Part shown: in pieces, positions 10,417-19,993 of the stretch
Numbering within the stretch: the first letter of the stretch is position 1
Layout: every line of letters starts with the position of its first letter
From: Acidovorax soli
GTDB lineage: Bacteria; Pseudomonadota; Gammaproteobacteria; Burkholderiales; Burkholderiaceae_C
Direction of reading: 5' to 3'
Length of the DNA stretch: 39,844 nucleotides
Assembly: GCF_900107605.1 (NCBI RefSeq)
Contig: NZ_FNQJ01000029.1
Location: forward strand, 1-39,844
The notes under the pieces: generated by a model
What the model saw: the letters and a program-made list of their open reading frames with translations, nothing else
Told to the model about the DNA's origin: nothing
Databases searched by the model: none
Made by a program: the position numbers and the translations under genes

Positions 10417-11173
10417 GGATCCAATGGATAACGAAAACCGGACAGGCTGCGGTGGAAAGCTGGCCGCTGGGGCCCTGTGCAATGCGTGCCTGCAGGTGAG
10501 AAGACTATTTTCACCGGGTTCCAGCAAAAGACCACACCACGGTCCTGGGCCACGCATCAAGCAATGATCTGACGCAAGCCGGTCAGGCCAGCGGACGCAG
10601 ACAGGTCGGTTGATGGACTTCATCTCCCGGTACAACGGAATGCACCCAGGAAAACTGCCCCATTATCTATATATATGTGCAACCAACGAACAGGCCAGCG
10701 TGCCCCGTCAGCCGCCCGCGGCCTTCAGGGCCGCACGCTGAACGATGCACCAACAAGAAAGCCCGGAAAACAGGCCGCATGGCCTGCCCACCGGGCTTGA
10801 CGGCTGACGCAACGGTCTTTGCCATCGTTTCGCAATCTGGAGATGAAGATCCACATTGCGAGGAGGCAAGGGATTGCCTCCAAGGTTTGCCATAAAAGCA
10901 GCATCTGCTGCACCTGGGCACTGCATGCCTTCGGCGGGAGACTTTGCCTTGTCTGGCGATGCCTGAAATCCACAGGCAGCGCCACCTTACCAAATTCGCG
11001 GGACCGACTCAAATCGCATTCTCAATGGGTCGTGCGAACACGATTGAATCTGACACACGGTCGTCACAGAATGCGTTTCAACATTTCCTTGAAATGGGCA
11101 AAAATCAACCTATTACTGTGATTTTTTACAGTTTTTTTATAACAAATTAGTATTTAAAACAAATTTGTTAGTA
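10417..11173. other. Long intergenic region without a recognisable gene
   Basis: No reading frame here resembles a protein; frames of up to about 100 codons on both strands lack family motifs and ribosome sites. An AT-rich patch at about 10660–10680 (minus strand TATATATAGATAAT) could hold the promoter of the DUF349 gene. GC content falls sharply from about 11080 to 11200. A nested stem-loop lies at 10759–10798. Confidence 0.5.
10759..10798. other. Nested inverted repeat / stem-loop
   Basis: Outer arms AAGCCCGG and CCGGGCTT (8 bp) enclose inner arms CAGGCC and GGCCTG around GCAT, with symmetrical 4-nt internal loops. No T-run follows on either strand, so it is not a standard terminator. It could be part of an RNA or a protein-binding site. 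Confidence 0.4.
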
Positions 11174-11203
11174 TTGACTTGGCATTTAGTGAACTTCTAG
11201 AAT
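11174..11203 (+). promoter_or_regulatory. Sigma-70 promoter for the lytic transglycosylase
   Basis: TTGACT, 18 bp, TAGAAT, in the most AT-rich part of the intergenic region. Transcription would begin near 11210 and give a leader of roughly 180 nt before the ATG at 11389. Confidence 0.7.
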
Positions 11204-11388
11204 CCGCCAGCCCCCAAAAAGGCTGGTAAAAACCCCAACCCGCTGCCGAACCCGGCTAAGTCAGTTCCTCGCTTCGCCTTATGAACGAAGCACGAAATTG
11301 ATGGCGTACCAATCCAGGTGAGTGACTGAACCGATGCTGTCGTTGACTGCGGCATCGTCTGCAGAGCTCGCCTCAGAAAGGAAGAGCT
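11204..11388 (+). promoter_or_regulatory. Hairpin-rich 5' leader upstream of lytic transglycosylase
   Basis: Between the predicted transcription start and the ATG are several local hairpins: CCAGCC/GGCTGG (11207–11226), GCCG-AACC-CGGC (11245–11256), GCTTCG/CGAAGC (11271–11291) and CGATGC/GCATCG (11332–11357). A last pair, AGCTC/GAGCT (11365–11388), would enclose the Shine-Dalgarno AAGGAAG in its loop. The purine-rich ribosome site and the length fit a regulated leader. I cannot assign it to a known RNA family. Confidence 0.4.
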
Positions 11389-12219
11389 ATGACAGCGTCA
11401 GGAAAAATTGTCTCCGGTGTGCGAACCTTCGTGACCGATGTGACCGAAGGTTTCCTTGAGATCACCCACAACAGTTTTGCCCTCATCGGGCTGGCCGTTG
11501 CCTTTGTCGTCCTTACCCTTACCGCCCGCCCGGACTTGCGCCAGGCAGGCGAGGAGCAGCTGAGAGACTGGCTGCAGTCCCGTCAGGTGGCCCTGCTGGA
11601 CATGCCGGTCGAGCTGGATGCCAGCGAGCGCGCCACCGCCACCAATCCCAAGGATCTGCCCAAAGAGCAGGCCGCGGTGGCTTACTGGCTGAGCAAGAAG
11701 TACCGCGTCGCGCCAGAACCCCTGAGCGCGCTGGTGGCCGAAGCCTATGAAACCGGCGCCCGCACCAAGATCGATCCGACCCTGATCCTGGCCATCATGG
11801 CCATCGAGTCGAGCTTCAACCCGTTTGCCCAGAGCGCTGTGGGCGCCCAGGGCCTGATGCAGGTCATGACGCGGGTCCACACCGACAAGTACGAGAACTT
11901 CGGTGGCCATTTCGCGGCGTTCGATCCGGTCACCAACCTGCGCGTGGGTGTGAAGGTGCTGCAGGAATGCATAGCGCGGGCCGGATCGGTGGAAGGCGGA
12001 CTGCGCTACTACGTGGGCGCGGCCAATCTGCCGGATGACGGTGGCTACGCCGCCAAGGTGCTGGCCGAGCATTTCCGCTTGCGCCAGGTCGCTGGTGGAC
12101 GTTCTGCCCCCATGAATCCACCCGCCACCCTGTCAACCCAGGCCCCGACCCGTACCGTTCCCGTCACTGCGCCCGCCGCTGCGCCCGAAACCGCCGGCGA
12201 CAAGCTCGCACTGCTGTAA
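11389..12219 (+). CDS. Membrane-anchored lytic transglycosylase (SLT domain)
   Basis: A 276-residue peptidoglycan-cleaving enzyme. A single hydrophobic segment at about residues 28–47 (FALIGLAVAFVVLTLTA), without a clear cleavage site, suggests anchoring in the inner membrane with the enzyme in the periplasm. The SLT goose-lysozyme-like domain occupies about 105–235: ILAIMAIESSFNPFAQS with the catalytic Glu of the IES motif, GAQGLMQVM, NLRVGVKVLQE and the YYVGAANLP substrate-groove segment. The C-terminal 40 residues are Pro/Thr/Ala-rich. A strong Shine-Dalgarno (AAAGGAAG) precedes the ATG. The gene lies between a structured leader and the glyA riboswitch. It cannot be assigned to a named mlt gene. 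Confidence 0.9.
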   Translation: MTASGKIVSGVRTFVTDVTEGFLEITHNSFALIGLAVAFVVLTLTARPDLRQAGEEQLRDWLQSRQVALLDMPVELDASERATATNPKDLPKEQAAVAYWLSKKYRVAPEPLSALVAEAYETGARTKIDPTLILAIMAIESSFNPFAQSAVGAQGLMQVMTRVHTDKYENFGGHFAAFDPVTNLRVGVKVLQECIARAGSVEGGLRYYVGAANLPDDGGYAAKVLAEHFRLRQVAGGRSAPMNPPATLSTQAPTRTVPVTAPAAAPETAGDKLALL

Positions 12220-12274
12220 GGCCCTGGAACCCCGGGCGACCAGAGCAGGCGCCAGGTGCTGGTCGGCTACACTA

Positions 12275-12425
12275 GCGACGTACGCGACTGGCGATAGGCG
12301 CGGCTTCCCACAGGAGGCCGCCGCTGACGTGGAAACCGGCAAGGACATGCCCCTTGCGAACCACTAGGGAGCGTGCCGCAAAGGCTCAGAACCTTCTGCG
12401 TTCCGCCGTTCGCCTGGGCAGCCCC
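12275..12425 (+). promoter_or_regulatory. ZTP (pfl-motif) riboswitch controlling glyA
   Basis: The conserved parts of the ZMP/ZTP aptamer are present in order: CGCGACTGGCG (12284–12293), GTGGAAACC (12329–12337), CCACTAGGGAGCGTGCCG (12361–12378) and CGCCTGGGCA (12411–12420), whose CGCC can pair back to GGCG in the pseudoknot. ZTP riboswitches are known to turn on folate and purine genes, glyA among them, when 10-formyl-tetrahydrofolate is short and ZTP accumulates. No T-run follows the aptamer; only a short CCCT/AGGG hairpin precedes the glyA start. Translational control or a weak terminator is therefore likelier than a classic intrinsic terminator. A candidate -10 (TACACT, 12268–12273) would start transcription just before the aptamer. 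Confidence 0.9.
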
Positions 12426-12463
12426 TGTTTCAAGGGACACAAGTTCATAGGACTGCCAATACC

Positions 12464-13708
<1,245 letters not shown>

Positions 13709-13726
13709 GTCCGGCGCGCTGCTCCG

Positions 13727-14176
13727 ATGAAGTGCCCCTTCTGCAGCCACCAGGAAACCCAGGTCGTCGAGACCCGGGTGTCGGAAGACGGGGACTTCAT
13801 TCGCCGCAGGCGCCAGTGCGGCGCCTGTGACAAGCGCTTCACCACCTACGAGCGGCCGGAAGTGAACTTCCCGGCCATCGTCAAGAAGGATGGCCGCCGC
13901 ATCGAGTACGAGCGCGGCAAGCTGCTCGCCTCGTTCAACCTGGCCCTGCGCAAGCGGCCCGTGAGCACCACCCAAATCGACAGCGCCATCGAGCGCATCG
14001 AGGAAAAGCTGCTCAACCTGGGGCAGCGCGAAGTGCTTTCCAGCCGCATCGGCGAACTGGTCATGCGCGAATTGAAGAAACTCGACAAGGTGGCCTACAT
14101 CCGTTTTGCCAGCGTGTACCGCAGCTTCGAGGACATCGACGACTTCCGCGCGATGGTCGATGAGGTGCGCAAGTAA
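13727..14176 (+). CDS. nrdR: Transcriptional repressor NrdR
   Basis: A 149-residue nucleotide-sensing repressor of ribonucleotide reductase genes. The N-terminal zinc ribbon is visible as CPFC (residues 3–6) with the second pair in [14 protein letters not shown]. The ATP-cone domain follows (about 49–139) with [20 protein letters not shown] residues, here [16 protein letters not shown]. The length is standard. Only 18 bp separate it from glyA, so it is probably co-transcribed and hence indirectly under the ZTP switch. That would link one-carbon supply and deoxynucleotide synthesis; this last point is inference. Confidence 0.97.
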   Translation: MKCPFCSHQETQVVETRVSEDGDFIRRRRQCGACDKRFTTYERPEVNFPAIVKKDGRRIEYERGKLLASFNLALRKRPVSTTQIDSAIERIEEKLLNLGQREVLSSRIGELVMRELKKLDKVAYIRFASVYRSFEDIDDFRAMVDEVRK

Positions 14177-14236
14177 ATTGCGCCAGATTGAGAGCGTTTG
14201 GGCCCAAAGCGCTTCTGTACCAGGCGCCACCAGCCA

Positions 14237-14580
14237 TCACTTAAATAGCAAGCCGTGGATCGATGGCACCACCACGGGGCCATGGGTGCGAAAATAGGCC
14301 TCCAGCGCGCCCAGATCCTGGCCACCACTCCACAGGGCTGGCGCCTGCGCGAACACCGTGAAATTGTCACCGCCACCGGCCAGATAGTTGCTGAGGGCGA
14401 CGCGCACGGTGGCCGCATCGGCCAGGGGCTGGCCATGCAGCAACATGCGGCTGATGCGCGCACCGGCCGGCTGCGAGAGATCATAGGTATAGGCAAAACC
14501 GGCGCCAGTGCGGCACAGCCCGCCAGCAGGCCCGCCGCCATGGCCATCACCGCGCGGAAGCGGTGTAGCCATCGCCGCAT
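14237..14580 (-). pseudogene. Remnant of a 5'-nucleotidase lipoprotein gene (internal deletion, frameshift)
   Basis: On the minus strand, a reading frame from 14580 (MRRWLHRF) encodes a lipoprotein signal ending in the lipobox LLAGC. Near 14500 homology passes into another frame (GAGFAYTYDL), which continues to the TGA at 14237. This second part contains VALSNYLAGGGDNFTVF and LGALEAYFRTHGPVVVP, typical of the C-terminal domain of UshA-type bifunctional metallophosphatase/5'-nucleotidases. Such proteins have 500–650 residues, so the whole metallophosphatase domain and most of the middle are missing. Only about 20 N-terminal and 85 C-terminal residues remain, in different frames. It lies 15 bp downstream of the aroC stop codon on the same strand, probably a former operon member. 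Confidence 0.75.
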
Positions 14581-14595
14581 CGCGGGCATGCGGGT

Positions 14596-15693
14596 TTAGA
14601 GCAACGCCGCCCGGATGGGCGGCACGCTGGCCACCACATCGGCGCACTGGGCGCGATGGCGCAGGGCGTGGTCCATCACCACCAGGGCCAGCAGCGCCTC
14701 GGCAATGGGCGCGGCGCGGATGCCCACGCAGGGGTCGTGGCGGCCCTTGGTGATGACTTCGGCGCTGTGGCCGTGGATGTCGATCGACTCACGCGGGCTG
14801 ATGATGGAGCTGGTGGGCTTGATGGCGATGCTCACTTCCAGGTCCTGCCCGGTGCTGATGCCCCCGAGCACGCCGCCGGCGTTGTTGCTGCGAAAGCCCT
14901 CTGGACTCATGGAATCGCCATGCGTGGTGCCGCGCTGGGCCACGCTGGCAAAGCCGGCACCGATCTCCACGCCCTTGACTGCGTTGAGCCCCATCATGGC
15001 GTAGGCGATGTCAGCGTCGAGCTTGTCGAACAGGGGCTCGCCCAGGCCCACCGGCACGCCCGTGGCCTGCACGCGGATGCGGGCACCGCAGGAATCGCCC
15101 GCCTTGCGCAAGGCGTCCATGTAGTCCTCCAGCTGCGCCACCTCGGCCACCGGTGCAAAGAAGGGGTTGCCAGGCACATGGTCCCAGCTTTCGAACGGGA
15201 TGGGCAGCTCACCGAGCTGCGTCATGCAGGCGCGAAACTGCACACCATATTGCTGGGCCAGCCACTTCTTGGCCACCGCGCCGGCCGCCACCGTGGGCGC
15301 CGTGAGGCGGGCTGACGAGCGGCCACCACCACGCGGATCACGGATGCCGTATTTGTGCCAGTAGGTGTAGTCGGCATGGCCGGGGCGAAAGCTCTCGGCG
15401 ATGTTGCTGTAGTCCTTGCTGCGCTGGTCGGTGTTGCGGATCAGCAGAGCAATGGGCGTGCCGGTGGTCTTGCCCTCGTACACGCCCGAGAGGATTTCGA
15501 CCGCATCGGGCTCGTTGCGCTGCGTGACGTGGCGGCTGGTGCCGGGGCGGCGCCGGTCCAGATCGGCCTGGATGTCGGCTTCGGAGAGCGACATGCCGGG
15601 CGGGCAGCCGTCGATCACGCAGCCAATGGCCGGGCCGTGGGATTCACCAAAATTGGTGACTGCGAATAGGGTGCCGAAGGTGTTGCCGCTCAT
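14596..15693 (-). CDS. aroC: Chorismate synthase
   Basis: A 365-residue FMN-dependent enzyme making chorismate from 5-enolpyruvylshikimate-3-phosphate, the last step of the shikimate pathway. The family signatures are clear: [18 protein letters not shown] at residues 15–32, the middle signature with [20 protein letters not shown], and [17 protein letters not shown] near 270. The length and start ([16 protein letters not shown]) match proteobacterial AroC. The upstream CBS-domain gene on the same strand is separated by a terminator-like palindrome, so aroC probably has its own promoter in the 126-bp gap. Confidence 0.97.
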   Translation of the reverse strand: MSGNTFGTLFAVTNFGESHGPAIGCVIDGCPPGMSLSEADIQADLDRRRPGTSRHVTQRNEPDAVEILSGVYEGKTTGTPIALLIRNTDQRSKDYSNIAESFRPGHADYTYWHKYGIRDPRGGGRSSARLTAPTVAAGAVAKKWLAQQYGVQFRACMTQLGELPIPFESWDHVPGNPFFAPVAEVAQLEDYMDALRKAGDSCGARIRVQATGVPVGLGEPLFDKLDADIAYAMMGLNAVKGVEIGAGFASVAQRGTTHGDSMSPEGFRSNNAGGVLGGISTGQDLEVSIAIKPTSSIISPRESIDIHGHSAEVITKGRHDPCVGIRAAPIAEALLALVVMDHALRHRAQCADVVASVPPIRAALL

Positions 15694-15757
15694 GGCGCTG
15701 GATTATCCCAGAGCCCGGCACTTGCCCCGCAATGCAGGCGGCAAAACCATCGATCCC

Positions 15758-15803
15758 AAAAAAAAGCTGCAGCCGCTTTACCATCAAGCGCTGCAGCCCT
15801 TTT
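15758..15803 (-). terminator. Terminator after CBS gene, built on palindromic repeat copy 2
   Basis: On the minus strand GCTGCAGCGCTT, a 5-nt loop and AAGCGGCTGCAGC (one bulged base) are followed by a run of about nine T. The core resembles the palindrome at 4345 with GCTGCAG in place of GCTGCTT. It lies 17 bp past the stop of the CBS protein gene. Confidence 0.75.
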
Positions 15804-15819
15804 CGACCAAAGAAATGAC

Positions 15820-16275
15820 TCAGGCCGCCGGACGCGTGTCTTCATCCGGCCAGTCGCGGATGTAGGCCTTGAGCATTTTGTTCTCGAAGTTCTGGGCGTC
15901 CACCACGGCCTTGGCCACGTCATAAAAACTGATCACGCCCATGAGCATCCTGCGGTCCATCACCGGCATGTAGCGCGCGTGGCGGTCGAGCATCATGCGG
16001 CGCACCTCATCCATGTCGGTTTCGAGCGTGCAGGTCAGGGGGTGGTCGTCCATGGCCGAACGCACCAGCATGCTGCCGATGCTGCCGCCGTTGCGCACCA
16101 TGGCCTGGATCACTTCGCGAAAGGTGAGCATGCCCACCAGGTCGCCCAGCTCCATCACCACCAGCGAACCTATGTCTTTTTCCGCCATCACGCTCAAGGC
16201 GACGGCAATGGTTTCGTCCGGTGTCACGGTGTAGAGGGTGTTTCCCTTGACGCGAAGGATGTCGCTGACTTTCAT
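15820..16275 (-). CDS. CBS-domain-pair protein
   Basis: A 151-residue cytoplasmic protein consisting of two tandem CBS domains: residues about 8–68 (MAEKDIGSLVVMELGDLVGMLTFREV) and 80–135 (MLDRHARYMPVMDRRMLMGVISFYDVAKAV). CBS pairs bind adenosine ligands such as AMP, ATP or S-adenosylmethionine and usually act as sensors. Nothing here shows the target. The start at 16275 (MKVSDILRVKG) is chosen because the typical stand-alone CBS protein begins so; open frame further upstream is antisense to metY. It is divergent from metY with 96 bp between. Confidence 0.88.
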   Translation of the reverse strand: MKVSDILRVKGNTLYTVTPDETIAVALSVMAEKDIGSLVVMELGDLVGMLTFREVIQAMVRNGGSIGSMLVRSAMDDHPLTCTLETDMDEVRRMMLDRHARYMPVMDRRMLMGVISFYDVAKAVVDAQNFENKMLKAYIRDWPDEDTRPAA

Positions 16276-16371
16276 GGTGTGCTCTCCGAGGGCGCGCTGG
16301 GCGCAACAGGCTGGTTCTCGGCAAATATAGCCCACAATGCCCGGCTGACCCGACAACCCTGGAGACACAAG

Positions 16372-17682
16372 ATGCCCGGTTACTCCGACCCCGGCTTTGA
16401 CACGCTGGCGCTGCATGCAGGCGCAGCACCCGACCCCGCCACCGGCGCGCGTGCCGTGCCTATCCACCTGACCACCTCGTTTGTCTTTGAATCGAGCGAC
16501 CAGGCCGCCTCGCTGTTCAACCTCGAACGCCCGGGCCATGTGTACAGCCGCATCAGCAACCCCACCAACGCCGTGCTGGAGCAGCGCGTGGCGGCGCTGG
16601 AAGGCGGCGTGGGCTCGATCGCCGTGGCCAGCGGCCAGGCCGCGCTGCACCTGGCCGTTGCCACGCTGATGGGCGCGGGCAGCCACATCGTGGCCAGCAC
16701 CGCGCTGTATGGCGGCTCGCAGAACCTGCTGCACTACACGCTGGCGCGCTTCGGCATCGAGACCACCTTTGTGAAGCCTGGCGACATCGACGCCTGGCGC
16801 GCCGCCGTGCGGCCCAATACCAAGTTGTTTTTTGGCGAGACCGTGGGCAACCCGGGCCTGGAAGTGCTGGACATCCCCACCGTGTCTTCAATAGCCCACG
16901 AGGCCGGCGTGCCGCTGCTGGTGGACTCTACTCTCACCTCGCCCTGGCTCATCCAGCCATTCGAGCATGGCGCCGATCTGGTCTACCACTCGGCCACCAA
17001 GTTCCTCTCGGGCCACGGCACCGTCATCGGCGGCATCGTGGTGGACGGCGGCAGCTTTGACTGGGACGGCCCCAGGTCGCAGGGCAAGTTTGCCGAACTG
17101 ACCCAGCCCTACGACGGCTTTCACAACATGGTGTTCACCGAGGAAAGCACCGTGGGCGCCTTCTTGCTGCGCGCGCGGCGCGAAGGCCTGCGCGACTTTG
17201 GCGCCTGCATGAGCCCGCACACGGCCTGGCTCATCCTGCAGGGCATCGAGACGCTGCCGCTGCGCATGGAGCGCCACATGCGCAACACCGAAAAGGTGGT
17301 GGAATTTCTGGCGGCACAGCCCTTTGTGGCCCGTGTGGGCCACCCCATGCTGGAGTCGCACCCCAGCCACGCGCTGGCGCAAAAGCTGCTCCCGCGCGGC
17401 GCCGGCTCGGTGTTCAGCTTCGACCTCCAGGGCAACCGCGAGCAGGGCAAGAAGTTCATCGAAACCCTCAAGGTCTTCAGCCACCTGGCCAATGTGGGCG
17501 ACTGCCGCAGCCTGGTGATCCACCCGGCCAGCACCACGCATTTCCGCATGAGCGACGAGGCCCTGTCCAATGCAGGCATCAGCCAGGGCACCATCCGCCT
17601 GTCGATTGGCCTGGAAGACGCCGACGACCTGATTGACGATCTCAAGCGCGCCCTCAAGGCCGCCGAGAAAGCGGGGGCCTGA
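16372..17682 (+). CDS. metY: O-acetylhomoserine aminocarboxypropyltransferase (sulfhydrylase)
   Basis: A 436-residue PLP enzyme of the Cys/Met metabolism family that makes homocysteine directly from O-acetyl- (or O-succinyl-) homoserine and sulfide. Family marks are FDTLALHAGAAPDPATGARAVP, the substrate-phosphate region YSRISNPTNAVLEQRVAALEGG, and the PLP lysine in YHSATKFLSGHG. The length (about 430) and the long mid insertion fit MetY better than MetZ or MetB (about 390). GGAGA lies 8 bp ahead of the ATG. An alpha/beta hydrolase follows after 2 nt, so the two are one operon. No SAM or SAH riboswitch is seen in the 96-bp upstream gap. Confidence 0.92.
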   Translation: MPGYSDPGFDTLALHAGAAPDPATGARAVPIHLTTSFVFESSDQAASLFNLERPGHVYSRISNPTNAVLEQRVAALEGGVGSIAVASGQAALHLAVATLMGAGSHIVASTALYGGSQNLLHYTLARFGIETTFVKPGDIDAWRAAVRPNTKLFFGETVGNPGLEVLDIPTVSSIAHEAGVPLLVDSTLTSPWLIQPFEHGADLVYHSATKFLSGHGTVIGGIVVDGGSFDWDGPRSQGKFAELTQPYDGFHNMVFTEESTVGAFLLRARREGLRDFGACMSPHTAWLILQGIETLPLRMERHMRNTEKVVEFLAAQPFVARVGHPMLESHPSHALAQKLLPRGAGSVFSFDLQGNREQGKKFIETLKVFSHLANVGDCRSLVIHPASTTHFRMSDEALSNAGISQGTIRLSIGLEDADDLIDDLKRALKAAEKAGA

Positions 17683-17684
17683 CC

Positions 17685-18494
17685 ATGCATATCCCAATCA
17701 ACGGCGCCCCGATTTATTGCTACACCGGCGGCAAAGCCTTCGATGCGGCCAAGCCCACGGTGGTCTTCATCCACGGCGTGCTCAACGACCACAGCGTGTG
17801 GGCCCTGCAAAGCCGCTACATGGCCCATCACGGCTGGAACGTGCTGGCCGTGGACCTGCCCGGCCATTGCCGCAGCGGTGGCGATGCCCCGGCCAGCGTG
17901 GAGCAAGGCGCTGCCTTTGTGGCGGCGCTGCTCGACGCCCTGGGCATTGAACGCGCCGCGCTGGTGGGCCACAGCTGGGGCTCGCTGATCGCGCTGGAAG
18001 CGGCGGCCCAACTGGGCCCGCGCGTGAGCCACCTGGTGCTGGTGGGCACGGCCTACCCCATGAAGGTGTCACCCGCGCTCATCGAATCGGCGTTGAATGC
18101 GCCCGAGAAGGCGCTGCGCATGGTCAATGTGTTCTCGCGCAGCACGCTGGCACCGCCCTCTGGTGCGGGCTTCTGGGTGTTTGGCGCCGGCATGGCGCTG
18201 GGCCGCAAGGTGCTGCGCAGCAACCGCGAGGTCAACCTGTTCCACCGGGGCTTCGTGGCCTGCGACAGCTATGCCCACGGCGAGCAGGCCATGGCGCAAG
18301 TGCAGTGCCCGGTGCTGTTTGCACTGGGTGCGCAAGACCAGATGACCGCTCCCAAAGCCGCACAAGGCCTGATCGCCATGGCCCGCACCGCCGGCAAGAC
18401 CGTGCAGGTGGTCAGCCTGCCCGTGGGGCACAACCAGATGACGGAGGCCCCCGACGGCACGCTGACGGCCATCCGGGATTTTTTGAACGCATGA
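17685..18494 (+). CDS. Alpha/beta-fold hydrolase
   Basis: A 269-residue soluble hydrolase. The oxyanion region VVFIHGVLNDHSVW, the nucleophile elbow GHSWGS (Ser near residue 98), the acid in LGAQDQMTAP and the catalytic His in VGHNQMTEAP form a complete triad. A cap of roughly 70 residues lies between strands 6 and 7. The substrate cannot be told from sequence. Its start is 2 nt after the metY stop, which implies translational coupling. It is not homoserine acetyltransferase (MetX), which is longer and has a different elbow. Confidence 0.9.
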   Translation: MHIPINGAPIYCYTGGKAFDAAKPTVVFIHGVLNDHSVWALQSRYMAHHGWNVLAVDLPGHCRSGGDAPASVEQGAAFVAALLDALGIERAALVGHSWGSLIALEAAAQLGPRVSHLVLVGTAYPMKVSPALIESALNAPEKALRMVNVFSRSTLAPPSGAGFWVFGAGMALGRKVLRSNREVNLFHRGFVACDSYAHGEQAMAQVQCPVLFALGAQDQMTAPKAAQGLIAMARTAGKTVQVVSLPVGHNQMTEAPDGTLTAIRDFLNA

Positions 18495-18554
18495 GCATGC
18501 CGCCTGTTTGATTCCAGAACAGTTTTTTCCGCCCTGCCCCAGCGGGGATCGCGT

Positions 18555-19940
18555 TCAGGCGGGTCGGATATTCTGGTTGGTGCTGAACAGGTTGGCGGGG
18601 TCGTACTGGCGCTTGATCTGCGCCAGCCGCTCGTAGTTCTGGCCATAGGCCGCCTTCACCCGGTCGCTCTCATCGTCGGTCAGAAAATTGACATAAACAC
18701 CGCCGCTGGCATAGGGCGCCGAGGCCTTGAAGAAGTCGCGCGCCCAGCCCATGCCGCGCGCGTCATCGGCCGAGTCGTCCCAGCGGCCGTGAACATTCAT
18801 GACGAAGCGGGCATCCCGGTGGGCATAGGCGGTGGCATCGGGCGCAGGCTCGGTGGTGGCGCCGCCAATGGCACCGAAAAATATCTCGCACTGGGAGGAC
18901 GGCAAGCTGGCGATGTAGTCGATGACGGCATCGAACAATCCGTCCTTGAGTTCCGAGAAATTGTGTGACTTCCAGTAGTTGCGTGCACCGGGCGTGAGCA
19001 GCGGATCAAAGGCTTTTTGCCAGGCCGCATAGGGCATCACGTCGACATGGGAGCCAGCCGGTGTGCCAAAGCGGTACAGCGGCTCGACCAGCGCTTTTCC
19101 CTGCACCGGGTCGCCGGCGTACAGCAGAGCCAGCACGACCACCTCTTTGCCGTGGACGCTTTCGGGCAGGAACGGCAGCGGCGGCGCCTTGCGCAGAACA
19201 ACCCAGACCGACAATTCGTCAGGTGCCTTGTCCATGAATTCGCGGTACTGCTGCAGCACCCGTTTTGCCTCGGCAATCGGAAACACGATCAGCCCAGCCA
19301 AGAGATCCGGGCCGACGGGATGCAAGCGGAACTCGAAGCGCGTCACCACACCGAAATTGCCGCTGCCGCCGCGCAGCGCCCAGAACAGGTCTGGATGCTC
19401 GGCGGCGCTGGCGTGCAGCACCTCGCCCGCCGCCGTCACCACTTCGGCCGATTCCAGGTTGTCGATGGTCATGCCGTATTTGCGGCTGAGCCAGCCGAAG
19501 CCGCCGCCCAACGTGAGGCCGGCGACGCCGGTAGTGGAGTTGATGCCCAGCGGCGTCGCCAGACCGTGGACCTGTGTGGCGGCATCAAAATCCGCCAGTG
19601 TGGCACCGCCTTCGATGGTGATGCGGCGCGCGTCGGCATCCACCTGCGCCGCCCGCATCTCCGACAGATCGATGACGATGCCGTCGTTGCACAGCGCGCT
19701 ACCGGCAATGTTGTGACCACCGCCGCGCACGGCCAGCGGCAAGCCCTGGTCGCGCGCAAAATTCACCGCATGCACCACATCCGCGGTGGTCGTGCAGCAG
19801 ACGATGGCTGCAGGGTGCTTGTCGATCATCGCGTTCCAGACCTTGCGCGCGGCTTCGTAGGCATAGTCATCCGGAAGAATCACCGGACCCTGAAGCCCCT
19901 CTTTCAACGCCCGCACCTGCTGGGTTTGCAAATTTTTCAT
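18555..19940 (-). CDS. FAD-binding oxidoreductase, berberine-bridge (BBE) type
   Basis: A 461-residue flavoprotein. The N-terminal PCMH-type FAD domain shows LPLAVRGGGHNIAGSALCNDGIVIDLS, whose His is the expected covalent FAD attachment site, then GVAGLTLGGGFGWLSRKYG. There is no Cys in that second segment, so only a single (8-alpha-histidyl) flavin link is expected. The C-terminal BBE motif is YERLAQIKRQYDPANLFSTNQNI. Such enzymes oxidise sugars, alkaloids or other alcohols, and the substrate here is unknown. The ATG at 19940 has an excellent ribosome site (AAGGAGAAGG). A TetR-like operator lies about 55 bp upstream. Confidence 0.9.
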   Translation of the reverse strand: MKNLQTQQVRALKEGLQGPVILPDDYAYEAARKVWNAMIDKHPAAIVCCTTTADVVHAVNFARDQGLPLAVRGGGHNIAGSALCNDGIVIDLSEMRAAQVDADARRITIEGGATLADFDAATQVHGLATPLGINSTTGVAGLTLGGGFGWLSRKYGMTIDNLESAEVVTAAGEVLHASAAEHPDLFWALRGGSGNFGVVTRFEFRLHPVGPDLLAGLIVFPIAEAKRVLQQYREFMDKAPDELSVWVVLRKAPPLPFLPESVHGKEVVVLALLYAGDPVQGKALVEPLYRFGTPAGSHVDVMPYAAWQKAFDPLLTPGARNYWKSHNFSELKDGLFDAVIDYIASLPSSQCEIFFGAIGGATTEPAPDATAYAHRDARFVMNVHGRWDDSADDARGMGWARDFFKASAPYASGGVYVNFLTDDESDRVKAAYGQNYERLAQIKRQYDPANLFSTNQNIRPA

Positions 19941-19993
19941 GACCTTCTCCTTCGCTGCGGCTGAATTCGCCCCTTGCACAAAGGATGGAGAAA

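Noticed and set aside
7505..10567. Open frames of about 800–1000 codons opposite the DUF349 gene
   Set aside because: Ser/Ala/Cys-rich mirror translations of a GC-rich coding region without domains or ribosome sites.
10819..11121. A 100-codon plus-strand frame in the gap before the lytic transglycosylase
   Set aside because: No ribosome site, no recognisable motif, and codon use unlike the neighbours.
17685..18494. The alpha/beta hydrolase as MetX (homoserine acetyltransferase) because it follows metY
   Set aside because: Too short (269 versus about 370 residues) and the nucleophile elbow and cap do not match MetX; generic hydrolase is the safer call.
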